Origin: an uncultured Bacteroidales bacterium
GTDB lineage: Bacteria; Bacteroidota; Bacteroidia; Bacteroidales; UBA932
Direction of reading: 5' to 3'
Assembly: GCA_934693135.1 (NCBI GenBank)
Contig: CAKUVA010000006.1
Coordinates: 13,725 to 77,724, forward strand
Length of the DNA: 64,000 bases
The notes beneath the pieces were generated by a model that had not been told where the DNA came from, ran no database searches, and saw nothing but the letters and a program-made list of their open reading frames with translations. The translations under genes and the position numbers were made by a program. Of this stretch, positions 36,724-45,591 are shown in pieces; positions within the stretch are counted from its first letter, which is position 1; each line of letters opens with the position of its first letter.

Positions 36724-37359
36724 TTATTTCTCCGATGACCCTTCAGAAGGGAAAAGTCCAAAAAGCTCGGAATCAATCATATCCGTTACCGCTTCAAAAT
36801 CTTCCGGCTTATTCCCGAACTTATAACGATCCGCATCTATTACAAGAAGATGACCAGTATAAGATTCAATCCACTTTTCATAGCGGTTATTCAATCCTGT
36901 AAGATAATCGATTCTAATGGTTTTTTCATACTCTCTTCCACGTTTCTGTATCTGCGAAACAAGATTAGGTATGGAAGACTTCAGATATATTAGCAAATCC
37001 GGCATCTTCACAAGTGACATCATGAGATCAAACAAATCAGAATATGTCTCAAAATCCCTCGAGCTCATTAGACCCATATCATGCAGGTTCGGTGCAAAAA
37101 TTCTCGCATCTTCATAGATAGTCCTATCCTGAATGATGACATCCTTATCTTTAGAAATGTCTACGACATCTTTGAAACGCTTGTTCAAAAAATATATTTG
37201 CAGGTTGAAAGACCATCTGCTCATATCTTCATAGAAATCTGAAAGATAAGGATTAAAATCCACCGATTCAAACTTTGGTGTCCATCCATATCTGGATGCC
37301 AGCATCTTGGTAAGAGTGGTCTTTCCACTGCCTATATTACCGGCGATAGCGATATGCAT
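36724..37359 (-). CDS. Deoxynucleoside kinase, paralogue 1
   Basis: Salvage kinase phosphorylating deoxynucleosides (dNK/dGK-dAK family). 211 residues. P-loop AIAGNIGSGKTTLTKML at the start, 'VIIQDRTIYEDARIF' (DR-[ST] motif) near 75, and KRGREYEKTIRIDYL near 145 (lid Arg residues). A close paralogue lies at 49107-49727; the two share most motifs. The base preference cannot be decided from sequence. First gene of an operon with the acyl-CoA synthetase. Confidence 0.9.
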   Translation of the reverse strand: MHIAIAGNIGSGKTTLTKMLASRYGWTPKFESVDFNPYLSDFYEDMSRWSFNLQIYFLNKRFKDVVDISKDKDVIIQDRTIYEDARIFAPNLHDMGLMSSRDFETYSDLFDLMMSLVKMPDLLIYLKSSIPNLVSQIQKRGREYEKTIRIDYLTGLNNRYEKWIESYTGHLLVIDADRYKFGNKPEDFEAVTDMIDSELFGLFPSEGSSEK

Positions 37360-37389
37360 AACTCAATGATAATTACTTATTTATATAAA

Positions 37390-37431
37390 ATATCATCTCT
37401 TCTTGAGACAAGATCCCAAAAAGAGATGATA
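37390..37431 (-). promoter_or_regulatory. Hairpin at the 5' end of the deoxynucleoside kinase message
   Basis: Eleven-base arms (AAGAGATGATA and its exact complement) with a loop of about 20 bases. The upstream arm begins immediately after the -7 box, so the transcript should start within the first bases of the stem. Confidence 0.5.
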
Positions 37432-37439
37432 CAAAATTA
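37432..37439 (-). promoter_or_regulatory. -7 box for the deoxynucleoside kinase-acyl-CoA synthetase operon
   Basis: TAATTTTG on the minus strand, exact TAnnTTTG match, about 72 bases upstream of the ATG. Confidence 0.65.
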
Positions 37440-37490
37440 AGAAATTTCCATTTAGTGACCAAACGGGCTGGAACTTAAAGACATCACATG

Positions 37491-37985
37491 CTACTTAACG
37501 AACACAAATCTTGCGATATCACTTTCTGTCTTTTTCCCATTTACATAGAATCGTCTTGTAATGTTCAACTTTCCAGACACCGTCAACCGACATTTATTAA
37601 AAATCGTGATTGTATCAGAGGTTCCATCCCCCCAGTTAATCACAACATCAGAATTATCAATATCCTCTGAGCCATCAAGCTCGCCAAACGTAAGCATGGA
37701 GTTCCCGTAAGTATCACTGGTCAATCTCAATCCATAAAATATAGGAAAGTACGCTTTCGTCTCCACGATTTCCGGACTATATGTTTTTCCATCATACGTG
37801 ATAAGTATCTTTCCGACATCGATTCCTGATTCAGGAGTATCAAGCAAGTTGTCACCTCCCTCATCTGTCAAGTAAATATAAAGTTCGATCGGAGATATAT
37901 CATATATAATCTCAGACCCAAATTCAGAGCAAGATGAAAGGCTCAACAAAGCCATCACCGCAGTTATCGCTTTTATAATTTTCAT
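37491..37985 (-). CDS. Small lipoprotein, function unknown
   Basis: 164 residues with a lipoprotein signal (VMALLSLSSC, lipid Cys about 19). The rest is beta-rich with several Asp/Gly turns (YLTDEGGDNLLD; NWGDGTSDTITIFNKC) and resembles an immunoglobulin-like sandwich. No family recognised. Monocistronic, no exact -7 box found. Confidence 0.6.
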   Translation of the reverse strand: MKIIKAITAVMALLSLSSCSEFGSEIIYDISPIELYIYLTDEGGDNLLDTPESGIDVGKILITYDGKTYSPEIVETKAYFPIFYGLRLTSDTYGNSMLTFGELDGSEDIDNSDVVINWGDGTSDTITIFNKCRLTVSGKLNITRRFYVNGKKTESDIARFVFVK

Positions 37986-38141
37986 GTCAATGTTTTTATT
38001 CTCGCCTACATAAGATGCAGAAGGCAGCTCACACGTTGCATGATTTCACCGCAGTTTCGAAGATTTCGCCACATATTAGCCCTATTCGTCAAATTAAACC
38101 ATTTGTAGTCACATAAATTTATTTATGAATTTTTTATCAGC

Positions 38142-38149
38142 TATTTTTG
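38142..38149 (+). promoter_or_regulatory. -7 box for the acyl-CoA synthetase at 38192
   Basis: TATTTTTG, exact TAnnTTTG match; the ATG at 38192 is 43 bases on, which excludes an in-frame start at 38147. Confidence 0.65.
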
Positions 38150-38191
38150 CAGGTACATAACGAAAAGACATTGACATTTAATAAAAAATTT

Positions 38192-39823
38192 ATGAACACA
38201 GAATTCAGACAGATTTTCGAAAGAGAATACACATGGATTTCAGGATTCATGAGAAACGTAAGAAGATACGCAGAACGAGAAGCCATGATATTCCCCGATA
38301 CCGACAGACGTTGGACTTATTCTGAGCTAAACCGCGAAAGCAATAAATTTGCAGCTGCAATGCTCAGGGATGGAATGAAAAAAGGTGATGTCATAATGTA
38401 CCAGCTTCTGAACTGTCCAGAGTTTGTATTCGTGTATGTAGCTTGCCATAAACTACACACTGTAAACGCCCCTGTAAGTTACAGATTAAGTCCAGGAGAG
38501 ATTGCGCAAAATATAGATGATTCCAAACCAAGGATTCTACTATTTGACTCGAAGAGAGAGGCAGAGATTCTCGAAGCTGTAAAACTGGCTACATTCAAGC
38601 CTGAAAGGCTCATTGTCACAGACAGCACGAGTCACGATAATATCCTGTCTTACAATGATTATGTAGGGAGTATGAGCACCGAAGACCCAGTTTTGCCATA
38701 CGAATTGAATATCTACGACGAAACTACACGTCTCTACACTTCCGGCACCACCGGTCGACAGAAAGGAGTTCCCCTCACAAGCATCAATGAGGTCCTCTCC
38801 AGCCATGATGTAATGATCCACTTCCCTCTAAACTATAGAGATGTATCCATGAACACAACACCATGGTTCCACAGAGGAGGCCTGCACTGCGCCGGACCGT
38901 GCCCGACACTGTACGCTGGAGGTAGCATGGTGATAATGAGCAAATTCAATGCTGAAAAGACATTGGATTATATCGGCAAATATCATATCTCATTCGTCGT
39001 AGGAGTACCTACTGTACTGGAAGATTTGGCTGATGCTCAGGAAGACAAGCCTCGCGATCTAAGTTCGCTAAGGGGAATCGTAACCATGGGCAGCCCGCTG
39101 GAGAAAGCATCTTGCATCAGATATCAGAAAATATTGACTCAGAATATATTTAACGGATATGGTACGACAGAAACATTCTGGAACACGTTCCTACGTCCGT
39201 TCGACCTCCCAGAGTATGCTGGAACAGCCGGAGCTTCCTGCATTGATGACGACGTGAGAGTAGTGAAGGTATTCGAGGATAGGAAAGCCGAGCCTTGGGA
39301 AACTGTTGCAATGGATGGTACAGAAGTCGGTGAAGTCATCATTAACACTCCTGCCAAGTCACCATACTGCTATTACAATAACCCTGAAGCAACATCATCT
39401 AAGTATTACAAGGATTTTATCTATACCAATGACCTTGCAACATGGGACAAGAAACAGTTCGTAACCATCGTAGGACGCAAGGATGATATGATCATTTCTT
39501 CAGGAGAAAACATATATCCCACTCAGGTGGAGGAAGTCCTCAACATGAATCCGAAAGTAAAAGACTGCATCGTAACAGCTGTTCCAGATAGAGTTCGTGG
39601 CCAACTTGTTACAGCTTACGTAATCAAGAGTGACAATTCTCTGACTATCGAAGAGTTGGATCAGTTCTGCAAGGATAGTCCATACATAGCAAATTTCAAA
39701 CGTCCTCGATACTATCGGTTCGTGGAGGAAATTCCGCTAAACGCGACAGGGAAAAAGCTTCACTACAAAATTAAGCAGACTGCGGCACAAGACCTTGAAG
39801 CAGGACTTCTCACTAAAATTTAA
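38192..39823 (+). CDS. AMP-binding acyl-CoA synthetase
   Basis: 543 residues from the ATG at 38192. Adenylation motifs: RLYTSGTTGRQKGVPLTS near 183, FNGYGTTETFWNTFLR near 315, and 'GRKDDMIISSGENIYPTQVE' near 430, with the catalytic C-terminal Lys in NATGKKLHYKIK near 525. The type is that of medium- or long-chain or aromatic carboxylate CoA ligases; the substrate is not evident. Only distantly like the enzyme at 34798. Monocistronic. Confidence 0.85.
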   Translation: MNTEFRQIFEREYTWISGFMRNVRRYAEREAMIFPDTDRRWTYSELNRESNKFAAAMLRDGMKKGDVIMYQLLNCPEFVFVYVACHKLHTVNAPVSYRLSPGEIAQNIDDSKPRILLFDSKREAEILEAVKLATFKPERLIVTDSTSHDNILSYNDYVGSMSTEDPVLPYELNIYDETTRLYTSGTTGRQKGVPLTSINEVLSSHDVMIHFPLNYRDVSMNTTPWFHRGGLHCAGPCPTLYAGGSMVIMSKFNAEKTLDYIGKYHISFVVGVPTVLEDLADAQEDKPRDLSSLRGIVTMGSPLEKASCIRYQKILTQNIFNGYGTTETFWNTFLRPFDLPEYAGTAGASCIDDDVRVVKVFEDRKAEPWETVAMDGTEVGEVIINTPAKSPYCYYNNPEATSSKYYKDFIYTNDLATWDKKQFVTIVGRKDDMIISSGENIYPTQVEEVLNMNPKVKDCIVTAVPDRVRGQLVTAYVIKSDNSLTIEELDQFCKDSPYIANFKRPRYYRFVEEIPLNATGKKLHYKIKQTAAQDLEAGLLTKI

Positions 39824-39841
39824 AAGCCCGATTTTTATTCG

Positions 39842-39849
39842 TAACTTTG
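39842..39849 (+). promoter_or_regulatory. -7 box seven bases before a start codon
   Basis: TAACTTTG, exact TAnnTTTG match. The ATG at 39857 follows after CATAGTT, which leaves at most a few bases of untranslated leader. Confidence 0.6.
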
Positions 39850-39856
39850 CATAGTT

Positions 39857-40498
39857 ATGAATGGAAAAAATATAATCAAAATATTGATATCATCTATCCT
39901 CCTTGCGGCTATTGCCTTCAATGCAAATGCCCAAGGAGGATTCATTTCAGGTCTAGATGGTGGATTCACATTTACCCCTGCAAAATGCGGTTCCGCAGGC
40001 ATGTCATTCAACATGACCACTTCTGGAAAAACTTTCAGAATCATCACATTCTATTATAACAACAGCACCGTAACAGCGGCTGAGGAGCAATCGGGGAAAA
40101 GAAGCATACTTTTTATCGACGGAAAACCGACATTGACCTCATATTCTTCAACCACAAGTCCTAAAATAGGATTTTCAGCGGGCAAAGAATTGAAAGACAA
40201 CGAATACATGATAGCATCGCATGATTTCACAGATGATGGTCAGCCTGAGCTTGTAATCGGAGTAGCATCTGCCTCTGGAGATGGAATGGGCGTCTATATA
40301 TTTGAATTCGACAACGCATGGAAATGCATCGGAGAAATGGTTACGTCCAAACACAATGTCCGTTCGTGCAGGATTTTCAGACAGACTATAACCATCAAAG
40401 ATGCCGACACAGGAGTTCTCTATACATGGACATGGCATAATGGACATTTCGACTTCTTGTCAAGCGACCAAAAAAACGACCCATCAGTGTTGTACTAG
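39857..40498 (+). CDS. Secreted protein, function unknown
   Basis: 213 residues with a signal peptide (IKILISSILLAAIAFNANA before Q). The mature part is beta-rich. The segment HDFTDDGQPELVIGVASASG (near 118) resembles an integrin-like FG-GAP or VCBS repeat, with the DxDxDG-like 'DFTDDGQPEL' turn. No family assigned. Its end overlaps the convergent queH by 15 bases. Confidence 0.65.
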   Translation: MNGKNIIKILISSILLAAIAFNANAQGGFISGLDGGFTFTPAKCGSAGMSFNMTTSGKTFRIITFYYNNSTVTAAEEQSGKRSILFIDGKPTLTSYSSTTSPKIGFSAGKELKDNEYMIASHDFTDDGQPELVIGVASASGDGMGVYIFEFDNAWKCIGEMVTSKHNVRSCRIFRQTITIKDADTGVLYTWTWHNGHFDFLSSDQKNDPSVLY

Positions 40499-41068
40499 AC
40501 TGAATTCACAGCCACAATATAGTTGGTTATAAAAACCATGCTCGCGGATAATTTCGTTTCTGCGTTCCTGTAGTCCCCCTTTGCGCCAATTCATATCCCA
40601 CCACGTCACGTCTGGAAACAATCCACACGCATATTTTCCAGCCGCATTGACTTGTGCCAAATCTTTCCAACGCGATGATGCAAGCGTTGTCGTCAAGACA
40701 TCGAAGCCATTCTCATGCGCATATCTTGCTGCACGCTCCAACCTGTATCTGAAACATTCCGTGCACCTGAGCCCTCTCTCTGGTTCTCTTTCAAGACCCT
40801 TTGCTATGCAACGCCACTCATCATGCATATAGCTATCATTGACTATATCCAAGCCTGTTTCCATAGCATATCTAATACATTCATTTTTTCTTTTTTCATA
40901 CTCGTTTTCAGGAAAGATATTCGAATTACTATAGAATATCACAGGTCTATAGCCATGATTTACAAGGCATTCCACGATAGCAGACGAGCATGGCGCACAG
41001 CAAGCATGCAGCAGGATGCGTTGGCCAGGGACATTTAGTTCCAATGTATGTTTTATCTTCTGAGACAT
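40484..41068 (-). CDS. queH: Epoxyqueuosine reductase QueH
   Basis: Last step of queuosine synthesis in tRNA, the non-cobalamin type (DUF208). 194 residues. Iron and cluster ligands: LLHACCAPCSSAI near 20, LRCTECFRYRLER near 98, and LYCGCEFSL near the end. Also TTTLASSRWKDLAQVN near 128. A TAAATTTG box lies only four bases before the ATG, too close for a standard promoter unless the message is leaderless. Confidence 0.93.
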   Translation of the reverse strand: MSQKIKHTLELNVPGQRILLHACCAPCSSAIVECLVNHGYRPVIFYSNSNIFPENEYEKRKNECIRYAMETGLDIVNDSYMHDEWRCIAKGLEREPERGLRCTECFRYRLERAARYAHENGFDVLTTTLASSRWKDLAQVNAAGKYACGLFPDVTWWDMNWRKGGLQERRNEIIREHGFYNQLYCGCEFSLVQH

Positions 41069-41118
41069 ATTGCAAATTTAACCATATTTAGGGATTGTCA
41101 GAACATTTGTGTAGCAGT

Positions 41119-41126
41119 ATCTTTGC
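41119..41126 (+). promoter_or_regulatory. -7 box of a candidate small RNA
   Basis: TATCTTTG, exact TAnnTTTG match, with a TTG about 22 bases upstream; no coding sequence of useful length follows before the terminator. Confidence 0.55.
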
Positions 41127-41131
41127 AATGT

Positions 41132-41220
41132 TGGATTGAGATTATAAGCCATATAGTTAAAGTGAATCCTTTTGATTGTTGTAAAAAAGCGGTCTCCTGT
41201 GAAGGACAGCCGCTTTTTAA
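41132..41220 (+). ncRNA. Candidate small RNA of about 90 bases
   Basis: Bounded by the -7 box at 41119-41126 and an intrinsic terminator ending near 41220. The only early ATG gives a three-residue frame. It could instead be the attenuated leader of the hemerythrin gene, but that gene has its own -7 box at 41263. It does not show the conserved SRP, RNase P or 6S core sequences. Confidence 0.4.
41184..41220 (+). terminator. Intrinsic terminator
   Basis: AAAAAGCGG and CCGCTTTTT arms, with an inner TCCT/AGGA helix capped by GTGA, a GNRA-type loop. T-run on the plus strand; A-run on the other side makes it two-way. Confidence 0.75.
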
Positions 41221-41262
41221 TTGTATTTCGAAAGAAGTTAGTATTCTTTTGGGTTTCTTGAC

Positions 41263-41270
41263 TATATTTG
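41263..41270 (+). promoter_or_regulatory. -7 box for the hemerythrin-LuxR genes
   Basis: TATATTTG, exact TAnnTTTG match, 14 bases upstream of the ATG at 41285. Confidence 0.65.
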
Positions 41271-41284
41271 TAATATAAAAGATT

Positions 41285-42010
41285 ATGATAATGAAAGATA
41301 TACACACTGGAAAACTTCTCTCGCCAAATATGAAAATGGCCGAGATTCCAGATATTGACCAGAGACTACTCGGAGTCATAAGAAGACTTGGAATACGCTT
41401 CGGATTCGGAGAGCACACCGTAAGTGAAGTATGTGGCAAGAACAATGTAAACCCTCACACTTTGCTACTTATATGCAAAATATACATATATGACAATTAC
41501 ATGCCATCTGAAGAGGAACTTTCAGAAAACAGCGTTAGAGATATTGTGACATACCTGCATAATTCTCATGACTTTTATAATGAGAATGCGTTGGAAGCAT
41601 TGGAACACGACATAACTGCGATGACAGGCACACTCGACGAAAAGCATAAGAGAATCATAATGAAATTTTATTCTGAATACAAGGAAGAAATTCTTAAACA
41701 CTTCAAATATGAAGAGGACATCGTGTTCCCATATATTCTGACTTTGGACAACGGAGGTAAGGACTGCAATGGGTACAATATCGACAAGTACGAGGAAATC
41801 CATTCCGACATAGACGAGAAACTTAACGATTTAAAAAGTATCGTCATGAAATACATGCCTGAGACGTGTGATGACAATCTTATACAAAACGTCCTCATAC
41901 ATCTCTATACTTTGGAATCCGATCTCGCCAAACATACATTTATAGAGGACGGCATTTTAGTTCCGATGGTCGCCTCGAAAGAAAGGGAATTGAGAGAATC
42001 AGGAAAGTAA
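41285..42010 (+). CDS. Hemerythrin-like (HHE) di-iron protein
   Basis: 241 residues. An N-terminal segment of about 80 residues (LGVIRRLGIRFGFGEHTVSE, then CGKNNVNPHTLLLICKIY) resembles the N-terminus of RIC/YtfE-type repair proteins. Di-iron ligand candidates follow: His in YLHNSHDFYNE near 97, His and Glu in LKHFKYEEDIVFPY near 143, and His and Asp/Glu in LAKHTFIEDGILVP near 223. Such proteins act in iron-sulphur cluster repair or nitric oxide/oxygen response. It precedes the LuxR gene by four bases and is near feoAB. Confidence 0.82.
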   Translation: MIMKDIHTGKLLSPNMKMAEIPDIDQRLLGVIRRLGIRFGFGEHTVSEVCGKNNVNPHTLLLICKIYIYDNYMPSEEELSENSVRDIVTYLHNSHDFYNENALEALEHDITAMTGTLDEKHKRIIMKFYSEYKEEILKHFKYEEDIVFPYILTLDNGGKDCNGYNIDKYEEIHSDIDEKLNDLKSIVMKYMPETCDDNLIQNVLIHLYTLESDLAKHTFIEDGILVPMVASKERELRESGK

Positions 42011-42014
42011 CAAG

Positions 42015-42620
42015 ATGAACGAACAGATTGTAAAAAAAATACTGATAATAGAACCTTCGGTAATTATATCCGAGGGTTTAAAACATATAGTGGACAATCT
42101 CGCCGGGTTTGACGTATGCGGCATAATCCAAAGTCTGGATAGAGGGCTTGAGATAACGTTGGAAGAATACGATATGGATCTCGTGATTGTAGATCCCATC
42201 GTGTTGGGGATTCAAGACATTCCAGAAGGTCATAATTTGATAAAAGAAATGACTAATGTGCCAGTATTGGCAATATTGACTTCCGCAATGAGCGCAAACT
42301 ATGCATCGACCTACGATGGCATCATCTACTTGACAGACAAGTCCAATGAGATTGAACAGAAGATTACAGCCTCTGTGAATGCCAGCAGTAGCGAAATGAA
42401 AAGTGATGGAGAGGAGCTCTCTTCCAGAGAAAAGGAAATTTTAGTATGCGTAGCCAAAGGCATGCTTAATAAGGAAATTGCAGATCATTTCAACATTTCC
42501 ATTTATACTGTCATAACTCACAGGAAAAACATAACAAGAAAAACAGGGATAAAGACTGTTGCAGGCCTCACAGTCTATGCTTTGCTAAATAATTTAATAG
42601 ACATAAGTTCCATGGAATAA
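42015..42620 (+). CDS. LuxR-family response regulator
   Basis: 201 residues: a receiver-like domain (1-120) and a C-terminal GerE/LuxR helix-turn-helix (LSSREKEILVCVAKGMLNKE then NISIYTVITHRKNI, about 137-195). In the receiver, the phospho-acceptor candidate is Asp in LVIVDP (near 59) and the switch Lys is in LTDKS (near 111). The usual acidic pair at the end of strand 1 is reduced to IEPS, so phosphorylation may be weak or absent. No histidine kinase is nearby. The tight link to the hemerythrin gene suggests that protein is its input or its target. Confidence 0.85.
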   Translation: MNEQIVKKILIIEPSVIISEGLKHIVDNLAGFDVCGIIQSLDRGLEITLEEYDMDLVIVDPIVLGIQDIPEGHNLIKEMTNVPVLAILTSAMSANYASTYDGIIYLTDKSNEIEQKITASVNASSSEMKSDGEELSSREKEILVCVAKGMLNKEIADHFNISIYTVITHRKNITRKTGIKTVAGLTVYALLNNLIDISSME

Positions 42621-42636
42621 TGGAAACAACACACAA

Positions 42637-42969
42637 ATGGATTTTAACGGAATAATAACTGGAGCGGCCACATTCCTTATAATAGGACTATGCCATCCGC
42701 TCGTAATTAAATCGGAATACTATATAGGAAAACGTGCATGGTGGGGATTCCTCGCAGTAGGAATCATATTAGCTATAATCTCATTAACATTGACCAATAG
42801 CACATTATCAACAATTTTCGGAGCTGGAGCATTTTCATTTTTTTGGGGCATAGGAGAAATGTTCGAGCAAGAGAAACGTGTCTTGAAAGGCTGGTTCCCA
42901 GAAAATCCGAAAAGGCACGAGTATTATGAGTGTATAAGAAAATCTAAGAAGCGCTCAAAATCATCATAA
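42637..42969 (+). CDS. DUF4491 membrane protein
   Basis: 110 residues with three hydrophobic helices; starts MDFNGIITGAATFLIIGLCH, with WWGFLAVGIILAII and the C-terminal RVLKGWFPENPKR segment of the DUF4491 family. Function unknown. It follows the LuxR gene by 16 bases and precedes the feoAB promoter. Confidence 0.75.
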   Translation: MDFNGIITGAATFLIIGLCHPLVIKSEYYIGKRAWWGFLAVGIILAIISLTLTNSTLSTIFGAGAFSFFWGIGEMFEQEKRVLKGWFPENPKRHEYYECIRKSKKRSKSS

Positions 42970-42999
42970 ATAATGATGCAATCCGAATGATATTCATTA

Positions 43000-43007
43000 T
43001 ATATTTG
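43000..43007 (+). promoter_or_regulatory. -7 box for feoAB
   Basis: TATATTTG, exact TAnnTTTG match, 21 bases upstream of the ATG. No obvious Fur-like palindrome overlaps it. Confidence 0.65.
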
Positions 43008-43028
43008 TATTTGATATAGTGGATACTT

Positions 43029-45533
43029 ATGAAATTATCGGATTTAAAGACAGGCGAGCAGGGGGTAATCGCCAAGGTAAACGGACACGGAAGCTTCAGG
43101 AAACGACTAATCGAAATGGGGTTCATAGCGGGGAAGAAAGTAACTGTCGTACTCAATGCTCCGTTACGTGATCCTATCGAATATGAGATATTGGGCTATA
43201 AACTGTCTCTCAGACGAAGTGAGGCTGAACAGATAGAAGTTATCAGCGAAAGCGAAGCGAAAGAGGAACTTACTCACGATCATGCTTTCGATACAATCTA
43301 TGCTGATGATTGCGATGAAGAATGGACATTGAACAGAATGATGTCCAAACTTGCTGAAGAGCGTGGTCATGTCATACGCGTCGCCCTCGTTGGAAACCCA
43401 AATTGCGGAAAAACATCACTTTTCAACATCGCTTCAGGTTCTCATGAGCATGTGGGAAACTATAGTGGTGTGACCGTAGATGCCAAGGAAGGACGTTTCG
43501 AGTATAAAGGATACAAATTCGTACTGGTGGACTTGCCTGGGACTTATTCGCTCTCCGCATATAGTCCTGAAGAGTTATATGTCCGTAAAAATTTGATAGA
43601 GAATGTTCCAGATGTAGTCATCAATGTGGTGGATGCGTCGAATATCGAAAGGAATCTCTACCTAACCTCTCAGATAATAGACATGAACCTGCGTGTGGTC
43701 ATGGCACTTAATATGTACGATGAATTGCAGGCGAAGGGCGACAAACTGGACACCAAACAGTTAGGCTATCTTCTCGGTATGCCGGTATGCCCTACCATAA
43801 GCCGCGATGGTACTGGGATACATGAGCTTTTCGACACAGTAATAAAAATTTACACTCAAAGCGATCCAAAATTAGCACGTCACATACATATAAACCACGG
43901 AGCCGAGCTGGAAAAGAGCATTGATAGAATCAAACTCTTGCTACAGAAAGACAACGCATTGAGAGACAAATATTCCACACGCTATCTTGCCATAAAATAT
44001 TTGGAAAATGACAAAGATATTGAAAAAATCATTGATACTCTTCCAAATAGGGATGAAATTATAGCGGCACGTGTAGAGGAAGAGCGACGAATTCAGGATT
44101 TACTACACAACAATAGCGAATCTGCAATAGTAGATGCGAAATATGCTTTCATACAGGGAGCCCTCGCTGAAACGTACGAGCCGCATCTTGACACTACCCC
44201 ACACAAGACTGTGACTGACAAGATAGACGCAATAGTAACCAACAAGTGGATGGCCTTCCCAATATTCATAGCCATACTATATCTAATTTTCCAGACGACA
44301 TTTACTGTCGGCGACTATCCAATGCAATGGATTGATTGGCTTGTAGGCAAGTTTGGAGAGTTCGTATCAACATTTATGGCGGACGGATGGCTAAAAGATT
44401 TGGTAGTAGATGGTGTAATCTCTGGAGTGGGAAGCGTGCTGGTATTCCTACCTAACATCCTGATACTCTATTTTTTCATATCGATAATGGAAGATTCGGG
44501 GTATATGTCACGCGCAGCATTCATCGTAGATAAGCTGATGCACAAGATCGGACTTCATGGCAAGTCATTCATTCCTATGGTCATGGGATTCGGGTGCAAT
44601 GTCCCGGCAATCATGGCTACTCGTGCCATAGAGAGTCGAAAAAGTCGCATGATAACAATAGCTATTATCCCGTTTATGTCATGCGCCGGACGTTTGCCAA
44701 TTTTCGTGCTACTTGCAGGAGCATTCTTTCCTCATAATGCAGCATTGGCATTGCTCGGAATATATCTTCTCGGAATTATTTTAGCAATTCTTTCCGCCAT
44801 TGTACTCAGTAAATTTGTAAAAGATGATGATTTGCCGTTCGTGATGGAACTGCCGCCATATAGAATTCCGACAGCAAAAGCCATTTGGCGTCATACATGG
44901 GAAAAAGGGCAGCAATACCTGCAAAAGATGGCTACCACTATCTTGATTTGCTCAGTTCTTATATGGTTCCTCGGATATTTTCCTCGAAATGAAAAACTTA
45001 TTGCAGCACAAGAGGAATATGCTACGATGTCAGATCTTTCCACAGCTAATGTCAATGCGAACGAAACATCGACTATCAGTAAGGAAAATTTATCTATACA
45101 AATAGATTCACTCTATGCCTACCAGCAGGAGCATTCTTATATCGGAGAATTAGGACGTCTCGTTTCCCCTGCCATGGAGCCTCTCGGATTTAACTGGAAG
45201 ATGGATGTCGGACTTCTAACGGGAATTGCAGCCAAAGAGCTCGTGGTCAGCACGCTCGGAGTTATGTATTCAGAAGGAGCAAAAGTTTCTGAAGGATCCG
45301 ACTTAAGCGAAGATACTCAGCTTCAGAGCGCTCTCATAAACGACATCACACCAGCCGCAGCTCTATCCTTCATGGTATTCATTCTGCTCTATTTTCCATG
45401 CATAGCCACATTTGTAGCTATCAAAAACGAGACAGGAAAATGGCGTTGGGCTATCGCCTGCTGTGCTTACACCATGATTATCGCATGGGTAATGGCCTTT
45501 ATTACCTATAGGATAGCTCTCCTATTCATATAA
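43029..45533 (+). CDS. feoB: Ferrous iron transporter, FeoA-FeoB fusion
   Basis: Fe2+ uptake across the inner membrane. 834 residues. Residues 1-75 are a FeoA SH3-like domain (LSDLKTGEQGVIAKVNGHGS; RKRLIEMGFIAGKKV). Then the FeoB GTPase: G1 GNPNCGKTSLFN near 122, G3 DLPGTYSLSAYSPEE near 165, G4-like ALNMYDEL near 228. The membrane domain has FIPMVMGFGCNVPAIMATR near 515 and ends near residue 830 with several helices. The fusion is usual in Bacteroidota. It has its own promoter beside the hemerythrin/LuxR genes. Confidence 0.95.
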   Translation: MKLSDLKTGEQGVIAKVNGHGSFRKRLIEMGFIAGKKVTVVLNAPLRDPIEYEILGYKLSLRRSEAEQIEVISESEAKEELTHDHAFDTIYADDCDEEWTLNRMMSKLAEERGHVIRVALVGNPNCGKTSLFNIASGSHEHVGNYSGVTVDAKEGRFEYKGYKFVLVDLPGTYSLSAYSPEELYVRKNLIENVPDVVINVVDASNIERNLYLTSQIIDMNLRVVMALNMYDELQAKGDKLDTKQLGYLLGMPVCPTISRDGTGIHELFDTVIKIYTQSDPKLARHIHINHGAELEKSIDRIKLLLQKDNALRDKYSTRYLAIKYLENDKDIEKIIDTLPNRDEIIAARVEEERRIQDLLHNNSESAIVDAKYAFIQGALAETYEPHLDTTPHKTVTDKIDAIVTNKWMAFPIFIAILYLIFQTTFTVGDYPMQWIDWLVGKFGEFVSTFMADGWLKDLVVDGVISGVGSVLVFLPNILILYFFISIMEDSGYMSRAAFIVDKLMHKIGLHGKSFIPMVMGFGCNVPAIMATRAIESRKSRMITIAIIPFMSCAGRLPIFVLLAGAFFPHNAALALLGIYLLGIILAILSAIVLSKFVKDDDLPFVMELPPYRIPTAKAIWRHTWEKGQQYLQKMATTILICSVLIWFLGYFPRNEKLIAAQEEYATMSDLSTANVNANETSTISKENLSIQIDSLYAYQQEHSYIGELGRLVSPAMEPLGFNWKMDVGLLTGIAAKELVVSTLGVMYSEGAKVSEGSDLSEDTQLQSALINDITPAAALSFMVFILLYFPCIATFVAIKNETGKWRWAIACCAYTMIIAWVMAFITYRIALLFI

Positions 45534-45547
45534 CATTTGAGGGAACC

Positions 45548-45574
45548 GTTCGGAGAAGACGTTTTAATCCGAAC
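45548..45574. repeat. Conserved-loop hairpin repeat, copy 1
   Basis: Stem GTTCGGA/TCCGAAC with a 13-base loop containing ACGTTTTAA. Same loop core as the copies at 49782 and 49827. Confidence 0.7.
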
Positions 45575-45591
45575 AAAATCTTTAGAAAACA

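Noticed and set aside
41073..41080. TAAATTTG as a queH promoter
   Set aside because: Only four bases lie between the box and the ATG, so the start would fall inside the gene; left as uncertain.
41132..41220. Candidate RNA as SRP, 6S or RNase P RNA
   Set aside because: Conserved core sequences of those RNAs are not visible and the length fits poorly.
43029..45533. FeoA-FeoB fusion as a novelty
   Set aside because: This fusion is well known in Bacteroidota; the same applies to the ResB-CcsA fusion at 60676-62859.
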